Source: Cheilinus undulatus
Lineage: Eukaryota > Chordata > Actinopteri > Labriformes > Labridae
Direction: 5' to 3'
Assembly: GCF_018320785.1 (NCBI RefSeq)
Contig: NC_054877.1
Coordinates: 36,230,151 to 36,294,150, forward strand
Length of the DNA stretch: 64,000 nucleotides
Each line of letters opens with the position of its first letter. The stretch's first letter is position 1. Both the position numbers and the translations under genes were made by a program. The notes under the pieces were generated by a model. The model saw only the letters and a list, made by a program, of their open reading frames with translations, searched no databases and had not been told where the DNA came from. Positions 51,601 through 63,347 of this stretch are shown here, piece after piece.

Positions 51601-54600
51601 TCTGTTGTAGCTCATTAACTGTAAATCATGCGTGCCGTCCACGAACAGTCAGCTGTTTTCCAAAGTATTTTATTGTAAACCTTTAAATTTCAAAGCTGAG
51701 ACAGTCATTGGTTTCCATCATCACAGCATTAGAGAAATAATACTGATAAATTATTTATAACCTATGGTAACAAAGACGTTGAGTTTGGAGGTTCACTCCT
51801 AACTTCTCACACTTTTTGCAAGGATGCAACTTAAGTTTTATGATCTTATTTACCTGAAAATGTCTGAAAATTAGGGCTGGGCAATTAATCGCAAATTAGA
51901 TTAAATCTCAATATGTCCTGCTGCAATTTTCAAATCGCAGAAATTTTTGTCAAAATAATATTAAAACTTTTTTATGTAGCAGAGATTTTATTCACTAAAT
52001 ATGATGCAATCATTTAAGTGCCATTTTTTAGAAAAGTATGCAAAAAAAATCATATTTTCTTCATTTTTGTACATTTTTCTTATTGAATATTAGAATGATA
52101 AAAATTGTCCCTCCCTTCGATACAAGAATTCATATCTGATTTGTAATATGAGTCAAAATCATCACGATAAGTTATTTTTTCAAAATTGATCAGCCCTTCT
52201 TTCATGTAATACTGTTTTGGTTTTAATTTAGAATGAGTCAATGCTTGTGTTCGTTGCAAAATACATAAGATGAGGAACTTCAGAAATAATAACACATCAA
52301 ATTGCAATTGCAATATTGGGTGGAAAAATTGCAATTAATTTTTTTTTTCCCAATTGTTCAGCCCTGAAAATAGTAACAACAATCTTTATTTATAGATCAG
52401 TTCTCCTAATTTACATAACAAAGTGCTTCGAAGGAATAAAGTAAGCTTTTGAAACAGATCAAATTAATGTAACCCCTGAAATCACAGCTTTCAGTATTTG
52501 TTGAAATAAATCTGTAAATATCGGCACATCGGATAACCGCAAAAACCCAATATTAATTCAATTTCAGTTCGCTTTATTGGCATGAACAAATCAGTGACTG
52601 CCAAAGCATTGTAAAAAATAAAAAATCATTATATATTTACACATAATATAAATTTGCTTATTAAATAATTCCACAAATAATCAATGTATAATGAAATAAC
52701 TGATTAATTTGATAAAACAATAAGACTTAAGATTTAAAAAATGATAAGAAAAATTAAAAAAAAAAAAAAGAAAAAGAAAATTAAAAAATATATATATCTT
52801 GCATCCATAATTAAGGAGTATCAGAGTTAGAGTGTAAAATCAATAAAAATTTGAGCAATCTTTATCCCCGCTTTGAAAGTGCTCTACTGCACATAAATGT
52901 CTTTTATTCAAGGTATTGACAGCTTCAACCCATCCAGATACTTTGCCTTAATGATGTCAGTCCTGCCCCTTTCTGGGTGAAAATGTCCCATCAGAAAGAA
53001 TGGAGGTGGATGGGAAAGTTTGGGGCATTTAGTATTTTAAAACTTGAAATAGGAAAACCGTGTGCTTTAACGGTTACTCAGAGTCCATATCCAATAGTTA
53101 TTGGGTTATAAATAAGAAATGACTTTTCAGAGTAATGATTGGCATCTTGAAATGATAAAACCAACAAAGTTTTAGCTGTTTACGAGTCAGTTCAGACTCT
53201 ATCAGTCAAACTGACAAACTACCCCAGCTTATGATTTCACGTATGCATGTGTTTTAACCTTGAATTGATTCTCAACTTTCAAACGGTACTAAGCTGGTGA
53301 ATGTATGAAAAACCTGTTAATTGGTCAGCAGACTACAGCTCCTGTTGTTACAGAGCGATAGCAAGCTTAAAATCAGTAGAAACACATTAATGGTCCTACG
53401 TTCAACCACTATAATTCTCTCTAGATTCTGCCCAAAGACACAGAGCTCTTCTTTTACTCACTTTCGTCAATCAAGGATTAAAAAAAAAAAGAAAAGTGGT
53501 CAATCGTGGCTTTGAGTTATGTGATGCTCAAAACAAAAAGCAATAGCATTTTAAGGATTTGCTACCAGTGTTTCTAAATCTACTATCAGTCAAACTAGGA
53601 GCTTGCTTTCACCCAAACAGGGACGTGGTCACTCTGGAGCAGGAAGTGCAGTTGTACTGGTTCTGTCAATACAAGTGTTTAGTCAGTATACTTCAAATAA
53701 AATACTCAAAGTGCATCAATATGAGTGAAAAACAACATTTATGCTTATATCTGGCTTATTAAATAGGCTTTAAATAAAGACAATGTTTTGACCTAATGTG
53801 ATGACTCAAATTTTTGAATTCATCAACTAGATCTATACTGAAACTGTGAGGGGCTAAAACCAGTTTAAGTAAAGACTAAAATTGCATGTATATATATAAA
53901 ATATTAGTTTTTTTTCACTTAAATATGTCTTGGACTTGATTCTCATTCTGTTCAAGAGTTCATGGAAACCAGCGGCATCTTTCAGGAATAAATCAGACCA
54001 AAACTGTAGTAAGCTTTGGAAAATGTCCAGCTGCAGACGGCCCCAAAATGATGGTCCTTGGAAAAGTTGAGTTCAAAGACCCCACTTAAACTGAATATTG
54101 AATAAAGATGGTGTCATTATTTCTTGCTTAGCCCCAGATAACAACCTCTGATTGGATCAGGCCAGTCCCAGATGTTCCCTGTTCACCTCTCGCTTGTACC
54201 TGCGACCTCTGTAATTTACGTTTCATTAACCCAGCACCTCCATCTCTCTCTCCCTCACCCATCCCCACCACCCTTCTTTCTTTCTCTCTGTGCCGCTCAC
54301 TGCTTCTTCACACTAGCCGGCCTGCCTTTCTTGGTCATTGAGACCAGCGCTGTTCAGCCTTACCGTAGAGGGTTTTACTGCGACGATGAGTCCATCAAGT
54401 ACCCGGCCAAAAACGGAGACACCATTAGCGACGGTGTGCTTAGCGCTGCTGGCATTCTTATCACCATCCTGTCTGTAAGTCACCTCACTCTGATCACTAA
54501 TGTCATCATCACTTCTTGTTTCAGCGGCCTTCACTGTACTAGCAGCACCCACTGATACCCTGATCATAACCAACATCACAGTCACATTTAACAACACATT

Positions 54601-57600
54601 TTATGTGAATGATATGAAGGTTTTTTAAACTGTTGCAACAGGTGTTCGTTTTCTCCAACCTGCACACGACCTCTGATGATCACACTCTCACGCTCAATCA
54701 GAGGGTTTATCTGACAGTTGGCTCATTGTGTGAATAAACTGAGATTATCCCACATGATTACAGATTGAACACCTCTTCAACCTGTGGCCTGGTTGGCCTC
54801 AACACATTGTAGATAAAAACCAGTCAACAACATTTGTTCCAGCTTATCTTTGGCTGTCCGAGATTAACCAGGTGATTAGGACACCTTAGGACTTCAGGTG
54901 CTTTTCCAATCTCCAGGGAGAAAACAGTGAAGTGAAAACTAGTGTTCTGTATGGAAAATCCGCATAATAGACCATCAACCAATCATTCCTCAACACTTAA
55001 ACTGATATTCTTCATAAAGGTTGAATCACAACTTAACATCTTAAATCACCACAGAACTGCAAACAAATAAAAAGTCAGTGTTGATGCAGACGCAGCTTTT
55101 ATATGCCAGTGTAGACAAGCTATCAAGGCATCCTACATTTACACACAATAACATCCATACCTGAAGCTATACCTGCTTCTAACAAAAATAATGAACAGAG
55201 CACAGATAAAAGAGACAAGAAGTCTAAAAATTTCCAAATTATTTTGACAATATGCTAAACAACTCCTAAAAAAGTACTTTAAAAATTGTGTATTTTTTTG
55301 TATTTTTTTTGCCCAATGACATATCATCAAGTACTTTAACAATTCAGTAACCATTTAGCAGGCAGTAATAAACCTATAGACGTCCCCCCAATAGTAACTT
55401 TGTTACAATCAGCTGTAAATAAATGGGTAACAAAAGCTAAAACCCACTTCCCAACCCAAAAGGCCAACGCGCCACCATGGAAGAAATGCCTGTCACACTA
55501 TACCCCCCTCCCCAAAAAATAAAACAGAGAAAATAGTAAAGCACATTATTATGTCTTGATTAAGATGCCAAATTATAAGTATAAACCTGCATTCCTGAAC
55601 AGAAAAATTAGCTTTAGTGGTTAAATGTTAAGCTTCATTTATTTCTGGCTTCTTAGAGAAGCCCAGTGAGCCGTCTCAAATTTGGGTATAAAAAGATAAA
55701 TTCAGTCTTAAAATTCCTAATTCTTGTTAGAAAATAGTGAAACTAGGAGAGCTCACTGAAAATAAAAAAGTCAGCATTGAAGCACTTCATGATGCTGAGA
55801 CAAACAGGGAAAGACAAAGTGTTCTCACAGTGTGGTCAAGTATGCTTTGGAGTCAACTGCCCAGACTGGTACTTAACAAAATGCGCCAAGGGAGGGGCAG
55901 AAAACAAAAGTTAAATTAAGCAGATGTCAGACGCTTCAAGATTTTAAGTACTAGAGAGAGAAGTAAGACCACTGCTGATGTTGAGGCAGAGATGAATTCT
56001 TCTAGATCAGAATCTGAGGCCTTGTCCACACAGAGACGAACAATATATTTCTGTTTCGTGTTGAAATAGATTTCCGTAAACACAGGATCATTTCAGGAAA
56101 TGTCCGCGTAAGCATGGAACCACTGAAAACGACTGAAAATGCAGTAGTATATATGCCAAGCTTGTACGTGGCGCAGTGCAAATGCGGAAATGCACCAAAA
56201 GAGAGAAGATCACGGAAAACTGACAGAAACTTTCTCCTAGTTGTCCTTGTGGTTGTTCTCCCCCGGTGGATTTAATAACATCTGGTGTATGCTGTTCGCC
56301 GTGGTGGTAAAGGAGCATCACATTTGCTGTAAAAGCCATAATAAGCTCAATTGCTTCAGCAGCACGAACACAGCCCTGTAATCCACCATTTTTGTTTTGG
56401 TTTGACACGTGCATGCGGCGTAAGTGGGCTACGCAATGTGTGACGTAATCGTTTGAAGAAAGACGGCTGTCCACACGGAGACGAAACTGTAAGCATTTAC
56501 AGATCTGTTTACTCTGGGACCCAGTTTCAAAAAGTAGCGTTTACGGCCTCCCAAAACACTGTTTCCGTGTGGATGAAATGCTGATACGAAAAAAACGTAT
56601 GCGTATACTCCTGAAGTCGTCCCAGTACGGACGGGGCCTGAGAAAGTCTCCAGAATGACCATACCTATGTGGCAGAAAAGCTGGAGAACGTTTTGATGTC
56701 AGATGCATCCACGGTGAAACACGGTGTAGATTACATTATGGCATTGGCTTCCATGTATGGAAACAGCGAGGGCGAATTAGTCAAAATTGATGAACATCGA
56801 CGTCTACCACAACATCTTAGTGCATCATGGAATTCTTTCTTGACTAAATCTGATTGGTCATGTGTTCATGTACCAACAAGACAATGACCCCCAGCAGACT
56901 TGAAAGCTGTGACAGCTGAGACTATTGGACCAAGAAAAAGGAATCTGGAGGACTGGAACTGATGGATGGGCCTAGTCAAAGTCCAGATTTGAATCCTATT
57001 GAACACATTTGGGATTTAGTAGATTCAAAGATTGACCATGCAAAAGATTCTTTAAAGCAAGTCTGCGGGAACAGCTAGAGACTATTTAGAACTCAATAAC
57101 AAAAGAGACTGTGGAAAAGTGCGTAAAATCCATGCCAGCAAGGATGTAAGCGGCTATCAAGGCCAAAGGAGGCCAGGCAAAATATTACGTTTTTAGTTAT
57201 TATGTGTGAAAAAGGACTAGTTAGTTGTTTCAGTTAGTCATTTGCAAAATAAACAATAACATTTTTAGTTTTAAACAAGTTTTTGAAGGATTTCTAAAAT
57301 ATGTTTTTCTAGTGATGACAGGTGGGCTAATGAATTTGTTAAGCACTGTACATCATACAAATACATTTGACTTACAAATCAATACACCAGTTAGAATTGC
57401 TTCACAATACAGACTTTAAAACCATTTTGGAATGCTTATTAATGGAATTCTGAAAATTTGATCAGCATGTAATTCATTGCAATAAGCTATTAAAATATAG
57501 TGATTATTCACAATTAAAATACAAATTATTTTATGGCCTTCATTTAAGCCACTTTATAGAAACCAAAACAAAAGTTAAAACCTTGCTACGATGTAAGAAT

Positions 57601-60600
57601 GGTATCTTAAACACATGACATTCCTAAGCAATGTCTGGCCAGGTTTTAACTCATTAACTACAACCCGTAAAAATGCCACTTGTTAGGAGATATGTTAGCA
57701 AAAGGCTAACAAAACATATTCCTCTGACATGCACACTTGAAAATACTCTCTTGTTTCTTGATGGTGTTACTCAGCATTCATGGTTGTCACCCAGCACAGA
57801 TTCCCCATCATCTCGCCTTAAGTCCCCTTGGAGAGCAGACGACTATGTGGCTGCGGGCCACAAGGGTTTTCATGGTGAGAAGACTTGTGGCCCTGTGTAA
57901 TTATGGTTGACGCAATGGTTGTTTGGTTAAATACTATAATTGGCGGGGTGGAATTGTGGTAAAGGCCCCAAACAAGAAGACGTTGCCAGATATCTCATTT
58001 TCCCCCTAACAAAACGTGACTTTACAATCCATCTCAGCCCCTCCGGAGTGTTCTAGCATTTGTGTTTCCTGAACCTGAAAACACCAACACTGGGTCATGT
58101 TGTGCTACATTTCCCTGCGAGTGGATCTGAGAAACACAGGAGGCCACATTGTTTTTGATTTATGCAGACCATTTATAGAAGAAATAAAAACACCACAGTG
58201 TGACTTTAAAAATAAAAGACACGAGCCACAAATCAGCATGTCGCCCCCATGATTATCTCCTGGGGTTCCAGTAAAACAGCTACATATCATACAACACCAA
58301 TTCATTTATTCTTTCACACGGTTGAATCTTTCACACAAGAGGAACCAGATGTGTTTTCCCCCCACTTTCCTTCTTTCCCATGAAAGCAGCTGGGCTTTAT
58401 CGAGCTGGCTCTAAAGGCCTGGATGGTGGAAACAACACACTGTATCAGCTTGTTAAATCTCCTTAAAGGCTATCCCTGAGTGGAGAGCGTTTCCCAGAAT
58501 GAGACTTATTTCTGCGCCTCACGAAAGAATGTCTGATGAAACTGAGATACTAACACGAAAACAGCCAGACATCCCTTGTGAAATCGGAGCTGCTTCAGCG
58601 AGAGAGAGAGACAGCCCAAGTGCTGAAAAACAAACGTGCCCCCGACGTGTGCCTGGTGGAGTCTGGCCACCAAAATCAGACACGTCGCCTAGCTCAGCGT
58701 TTCTGCTGATTAGAACCAGCGGTGCCTCCCCAGCCCCCTCTTCTCTCTCCCTCCCAGCACTCATTCCTCCTCTCACCTTTCTCTTTCTTCCCTTTGTGCT
58801 CTTATTACCTTGAAACTCCCTCTTAATCTTAATCTCTTACCTCTTTTGTTTTCTTTTAAACCTCCTTTATTATCAGTCTGCTTTCTTCCCCTTCACTTTC
58901 TCACCCCACTCCCTTGATCTGCCTTCTCTTCCACACTTTGGCTTTGTATGCTGCTAGAAGACAACAAGGAACCGGGGGTGGGGAGGTCGTTTATTGAGCT
59001 TGAACAGCTGTTGTGAGTTATGGCCGTCCAACACCCCCTCCTAAGTGCGCCTCCTTATGCGTCAATTGTCAGTTTGAGACTGTGGTTTATTTACACTCAT
59101 ACAGAAAACTATACATGGTGGACAGTTCGAGTCGCCTCCCACGTCGTCTCACTGTTTTCCCTCAGAAGTAGAGTGACACAGGTAAACACTCCTGACTATA
59201 AAGTAGGTATTTTCAAACCACTTCAGAAGAAAATCACTGGGACTTCTATTTTAAGATTCATAATGACATTTTAACTCTTAAAAATGTTATTACAATCACA
59301 TTCATGACTTCACTGCAGAGATCTCTTTAATCCAGACTCAAATGTCAAGCCCTCCCTGAATGACATGCCTTAATGCACATTTTCCAAAAGTCCACAAGAG
59401 CTTAGTGCTTTCTCTACGTGGGATTAAGCAAGAGCCTGAAGGACCTTTTGAGCAGTTTGAGGCCCTTTATAATAATACCTTTATTTATAGAGCACTTTTC
59501 AAAATCCAGGGTTCAAAGTGCTTTAAAAAGGAGCAAAATGAAACAGGCAGATCATGAAATCAAAAGCATAGCTAGGATTAAAGAAAAAAGGATATTAAAA
59601 GATATAAATTCATTCCAAAAAATCAGCCTGAAAAAAATCCTTTAAATATGCTTTTTTTCAATTGATTAAAATAAAATAAAATTCATGTCAAATCAGGAAT
59701 GGTTAAAAAAAATGCAGCTTTGCCCAAGGGAGTAACATCAAAGTCTGCAGTTGTAGGACAGACAAAGACCACTTACACATTTGCATTAAAAGCCATGACA
59801 GGTAATTAAATACAAAGCTAACTGTCCTTTAATTGGTGCATTCACACTTTACATTAACAATAGGTAATGCAATTGATGCAAGGCTTCAGTGACGACCCGC
59901 AGAGCTCACTAGCCTTTCTCTTATGCAAATATCAACCCCAACACCATTTCCTGGCTTATAGGCTTTTGATTGGGGCTTTTCTCCAATGACTTTTGGCCAT
60001 ACCAGTCCAAGCCAAGCCGTGCTAAGTTACAGTTCCATCACCAGTTTGCACAAAATGGTCCTGCCCTGGAGGCAGGGCCCAAGCACGCCCGCCCTGCCTC
60101 CAAGCACGCCACAGTGACGTCACAGGGGTTCGCTATCATTTGGAGATGCCCAGTAGATGTTTTTGAGTAGCAATCGCTGCACCAAACTTGAAAATATCTG
60201 CTGGACTAACATTAAAAGGAAAAACTTTGAAGTAGAAACAATGGCCAACTCTCGGACAAAACAGTACTTACTGAAGCACAGCTATTTAGCATCATCACCT
60301 CAAAACGCAGACTTATCAGCTCAAGATGCGCTCTCACAAAGGTAACTCAGTTGTAGAGGAAAAGCAAAACCCCTGCTGCACTGGGCTGCTGTGCTGAGTC
60401 AGACCAAGTAGAGTCAAGCCTCTTAATGGAATGAACGTGCCTCTTTAATGTCTGTCCAGCTTTGCTGTTCACTTTTCTTTTAGAATTGAAGAGTCATTTT
60501 AATCTAACCAGAATAAGTTTATTTACCAAATATTGTGTAGTATATCAAATTGTATAAAAATGTTGTTCAGACCTAGAAATTCAGTCCTTAAAACACACTT

Positions 60601-63347
60601 GAAAGTTAAAGCAATGAGGAAGAACAAAGAACAAGACTTCAGCTGAAGTAGGTCTGTCGATCTTTCCTAAAAGTCCACAAATTTATTTGTACATACAGCC
60701 GATATTTACAGCCGACATTGTTTACATCTGCAGACACAGATAATTAAACAAAAAAGCAAATAATCTGGCGACAATAGAGGCTAGCGGTGATTTTTAACAG
60801 CTTTTCGCCCTCCTACGGTCAGAAACATGCTTTAAAGGAAATTGTTGTATAGTATTAAACCTGGGGGGAACTGGTTAGATTGAAGTGACAACTCAATACA
60901 AGCGAAACCAGATGGTATAATCAAAGCCATCCTTTATGCATACTTGCAGAGTACCATCAGTGGACAAGGCGATTTTCAATGCATGCAAGTATGCCTAGTG
61001 CCTACACTACCAAACTGATCCAGATCCAGGCACCATACCACCTCTGTACACAATCTGAGCTATTGGATACTTAAGAAAGCCTTACTTAACAAAGATATAT
61101 TCAGATTACATTAATGCAAATGAAACTAGACATTAAAAAACTGAAACAGAAGGAAAATAATAAAGAAATCAGACAAAACAGATGACTAAAAAAAGTTATC
61201 ATGCAAAAGTTGCTTGTCTCCAAAGCCCCTCAATATAAATGAAAATAATGCTTATATGTACTGTGTAATTACACATCTATGTATAAATTTAAGCATATTG
61301 AACTGTTTTCTTTATATGATAGTGCTTTTTTATGGCTGCCCACTGAAAAGACTGCAGTTAAACTGCAGCTTGATGTAATCAGCCTCTGACTGAATGTGCT
61401 CTGTTCAATCATGTTCAGCTTGTGGAGTGGGTGTAACACTGTAAATATAACCAAAAAAAACATGATTATAAAGATAACACGTCTAGGTTTCTGAAAAAAA
61501 TATCTCACAAGAGCAAGTTGATTAGGCTATTACAATGCTGCTCAGTTAATCACAAAATCACCCTGTTGTTTTAGAAACCACATGAGTAGTATGACCAACA
61601 CATTTCTGTCCAAGAAACATGATTTTTCAGAGCTCTCTCATTCCTCACAAAATATGTTGGCCCAGCTGTATTCACACATTTCCACTTCTTTCTCTGGAGA
61701 GGTGAAGTTAAGTGCTGAGGAATTAGGGTGGACACTGGAGTGGGACGATGTCAAAATCATCACATTCACTGATGTTACTGTGTCTTCTGTCTCCTCAGAT
61801 CATCATAGGGGAAAGCTACAGGATCTACTATTTGAACGAGGGATCCAAGTCTTTCATAGGAAACCCCTACATCTCTGCTCTCTACAAGCAGGTGGGCGTG
61901 TTTATCTTTGGCTGTGCCATCAGTCAGTCCTTCACTGACATCGCCAAAGTGTCAGTGGGCCGCATGCGCCCCCACTTCCTCGATGTGTGCAAACCTGACT
62001 TCTCCACCATCAACTGCTCCCTGGGATACATCACTGATTACCAGTGCCAGGGGCCGGAGAGCAAAGTGCAGGAAGCCAGGTGAGAAAGACACAAAGAAAC
62101 AAATCAAAAATGTTTGAATGTGAGCTGTAATATAATGCTGGTGTCTTCTGTTCCTCTCAGGAAGTCTTTCTTCTCTGGGCATGCATCGTTCTCCATGTAC
62201 ACCATGCTTTACCTGGTGGTGAGTTACTAAAAACTTTTACATCATCATTCAAATTCATTCTTTGTAGAACAGATTTTAACACCATACTGGAAACTTTACC
62301 CAGATAATATAAAGTATGTTTGCCTGATCACAGTTTTGTCTCTTTTACAGTTTTACCTGCAGTCTCGTTTCACCTGGCATGGAGCTCGCCTGCTGCGCCC
62401 CCTGACCCAGTTCACCCTCATCATGATGTCCTTCTACACTGGCCTGTCCCGAGTTTCTGATCACAAACACCACCCCACTGATGTCCTGGCTGGTTTTGTA
62501 CAGGGAGCACTGGTGGCCTACTGCATTGTGAGTTGTTGTAGCAGCATTATCTATATTATCTAAATAAATTATTATGATTTTCTATGTTTACAGTAGAAGT
62601 TAATTTCATGTTATAATGTGTTTTACTATCCGGTTAAATCACAGTCATTAAAAGACCTTCTCAGACATGAAAACAGCTCTAAAAATGTCAGTTGTGTGAA
62701 GAGAAACAAGCTTAAAAACCCAGCACTGCTCAGTTAGTCTGGTCAGCATCATCTTTTATTTAACAGAAGTCTAATTAAGAATGCCGTAAGGAATAAGGAA
62801 ATAAATACAGAGATCAAAACTTGCAATATAGCCGTAAAAGCATGAAAACATTAGTTTCAGAGTCTGAACCTGACACTGATGTTCTGGAGGTTTGAACAGT
62901 TCATTAGACATGCATGTAAATAAAGTGAGAGGAAGCAGATGTTTGACAGATGCACAACACCCGTAGGATTTCTCAAATGTAGATAGATTTGTAAATACTA
63001 AGTATCTTAAATAACTGGAAAATCTTCAGACAAAAGGAATATTTAGAAAAGTACTTATTATGTAGCTAAACATGAACCTTTTTGCCACAAGGAGTTACCA
63101 CAGTTTGACTAAAAACAGATTTATTAAGACCACCTTTTAAATTAGTCTGTTAAGACGCACATTGGTGAGAAGTTTTCTCCCAACATTAACTTTTTCTTTT
63201 TTTCTTTTCTCTCTGCAGGTATTCTTTGTCTCTGATTTGTTCAAGCCCAAAGGTAGACGTACTACTTTATTGCCTACCCCTGTGAAGAAAGACCTTGTTC
63301 CTCCAGCAGACATCAGAGAGCGGAGCAACCATCTCATCATAGCATAG
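39684..63347 (+). CDS. plpp3: Phospholipid phosphatase 3 (lipid phosphate phosphatase)
   Basis: Exons: 39684-39822, exon 2 (either 51333-51487 or 54317-54474), 61799-62079, 62161-62218, 62351-62527, 63219-63347 (stop 63345-63347). With the 54317 exon the protein has 313 residues (human 311). It is an integral membrane enzyme with six hydrophobic spans that dephosphorylates lysophosphatidate, phosphatidate and sphingosine-1-phosphate on the outer face. The three catalytic motifs are intact: KVSVGRMRP (K149), SGH (198-200) and [12 protein letters not shown] (S245, R246, H252, D256). The INCS site gives an N-glycan sequon in the second outer loop. The RGD seen in the human loop is absent (CQGPESK). 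The first ATG has a weak context but starts MQ like the human protein; the ATG at codon 11 (MAAETRNGG) has a stronger context and could be used. Confidence 0.95.
40127..41435. mobile_element. Non-autonomous hAT-like element, 1.3 kb
   Basis: Terminal inverted repeats TAGGGGTGTCCAAAC (left) and GTTTGGACACCTGTG (right), flanked by CTCTAAAG (40119-40126) and CTTTAAAG (41436-41443), an 8-base duplication with one change. The interior is AT-rich with no transposase, and both ends have CCC/GGCC words (TGTGGCCCTTT and GTGGCCCTCTG). Confidence 0.85.
42865..43520. mobile_element. Probable hAT-like element
   Basis: Left end GCTTCCCAAAGTGTGGGC and right end GAAGTTTGGGAAATGCT are inverted. Subterminal words GGGTCCCAGAGG and TGGACCCCAGAAG also mirror each other. 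No clear target duplication. Confidence 0.55.
44460..44940 (+). mobile_element. Dispersed 'RecQ-like fragment' repeat, copy 3
   Basis: ACCTTGCAAAGCAGATGGATACGCC, a hairpin partner GGCGAATCCATCTTGCAAAC, then the frame [45 protein letters not shown] (44558 onward). It ends with TTTTCCAGATGGATGTGT. Confidence 0.65.
47756..48155. mobile_element. 'TAGGGATGCATGATATT' family element
   Basis: TAGGGATGCATGATATTATG at the left, CCAATATAGTGCATTCCTA at the right. The interior has repeated ATCTGCCAATATT and GATATTTTGGCTGTGAAT words. This is the clearest copy of the family in the window. Confidence 0.75.
48250..49011. mobile_element. Inverted-repeat element with Myb/SANT-like coding trace
   Basis: Ends TAGCTGCATTTCCATCACCC and GTAATAGAAACCCAGCTA are inverted. 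Inside, a plus-strand frame reads [20 protein letters not shown] (48485-48545), which resembles the start of the Myb/SANT-like protein of PIF/Harbinger elements. That frame is cut by the insertion at 48563. Confidence 0.65.
48563..48950 (-). mobile_element. Dispersed 'RecQ-like fragment' repeat, copy 4
   Basis: Reverse copy: CAGATGGATTTGTTTCACAC and ATCCATCTGGAAAACC at the left, TTCTTTGTTCTTCTTTTAAT and GACGTAGTGT-like body, ending CCGCCATAACGGC. The hairpin end found in copies 1-3 is missing here. Nested inside the 48250-49011 element. Confidence 0.6.
51333..51487 (+). CDS. plpp3: plpp3 alternative exon 2a (PLPP1-like version)
   Basis: The exon is 155 bases, with acceptor ATACAG before and donor GTAAGT after. 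It enters at phase 1 and leaves at phase 0, exactly as needed between exon 1 (ends G) and exon 3 (starts ATC). It encodes [24 protein letters not shown] and [13 protein letters not shown]. The pattern QRGFFC.DNSI and STV..TVL..VGV is the one I recall from the alternative exon 2 of PLPP1, not from the usual PLPP3 exon. It covers the end of TM1, the first outer loop and the start of TM2. The open frame and the conserved motif argue for a working exon. Use in transcripts is inferred. Confidence 0.85.
51872..52363. mobile_element. hAT-like short element, second copy (inverted)
   Basis: Starts TAGGGCTGGGCAATTAATCG and ends near TTGTTCAGCC. The 8-base word CTGAAAAT flanks it at 51864-51871 and 52364-52371. 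Body words (CCTGCTGCAATTTTCAAATCG and AATTGCAATTGCAATATTG) are the reverse of those in 37805-38299. It lies between plpp3 exons 2a and 2b. Confidence 0.75.
52556..52690 (+). repeat. Dispersed repeat, copy 2 of 2
   Basis: TTCAATTTCAGTTCGCTTTATTGGC...CAGTGACTGCCAAAGCA...ACACATAATATAAA, matching 10668-10790. Confidence 0.6.
54317..54474 (+). CDS. plpp3: plpp3 exon 2b (canonical PLPP3 version)
   Basis: The exon is 158 bases, acceptor CACTAG and donor GTAAGT, phase 1 in and phase 0 out. It encodes [27 protein letters not shown] and GDTISDGVL, which match the human PLPP3 exon 2 pattern. It is one codon longer than exon 2a and shares PY.RGF.C.D.SIK with it. Joining both 2a and 2b would break the frame (155 + 158 is not a multiple of 3), so they should be used one at a time. 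Confidence 0.93.
55690..57350 (+). mobile_element. Tc1-like transposon relic, interrupted
   Basis: A transposase trace is seen in pieces: [19 protein letters not shown] near 56980-57035, then [16 protein letters not shown] near 57095-57140. The 3' end is GACAGGTGGGCTAATGAATT then TGTTAAGCACTGTA, a familiar fish Tc1 terminus. An inserted element splits it at 56018-56638. The 5' end is uncertain. Confidence 0.75.
56018..56638. mobile_element. Nested short element, ends GGCC..GTCCACAC/GGACGGGGCC
   Basis: Begins GGCCTTGTCCACACAGAGACG and ends CAGTACGGACGGGGCC. It is flanked on both sides by TGA (56015-56017 and 56639-56641), so removing it restores the Tc1 sequence AATCTGAGAAAG. The 621-base interior is CpG-rich with internal copies of the end (GTCCACACGGAGACGAAACTG at 56470). 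A 3-base duplication suggests a PIF/Harbinger-type element. Confidence 0.8.

Larger units (their letters stand above)
54475..61798 (+). other. plpp3 intron 2 (7.3 kb)
   Basis: Contains a Tc1-like relic with a nested element (55690-57350), a GC-rich repeat-like stretch (about 59960-60430, GGAGGCAGGGCCCAAGCACG and CTGCCTCCAAGCACGC) and a fish-type repeat fragment (TTTATTTATAGAGCACTTTTC at 59479). No other exon is supported. Confidence 0.55.
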
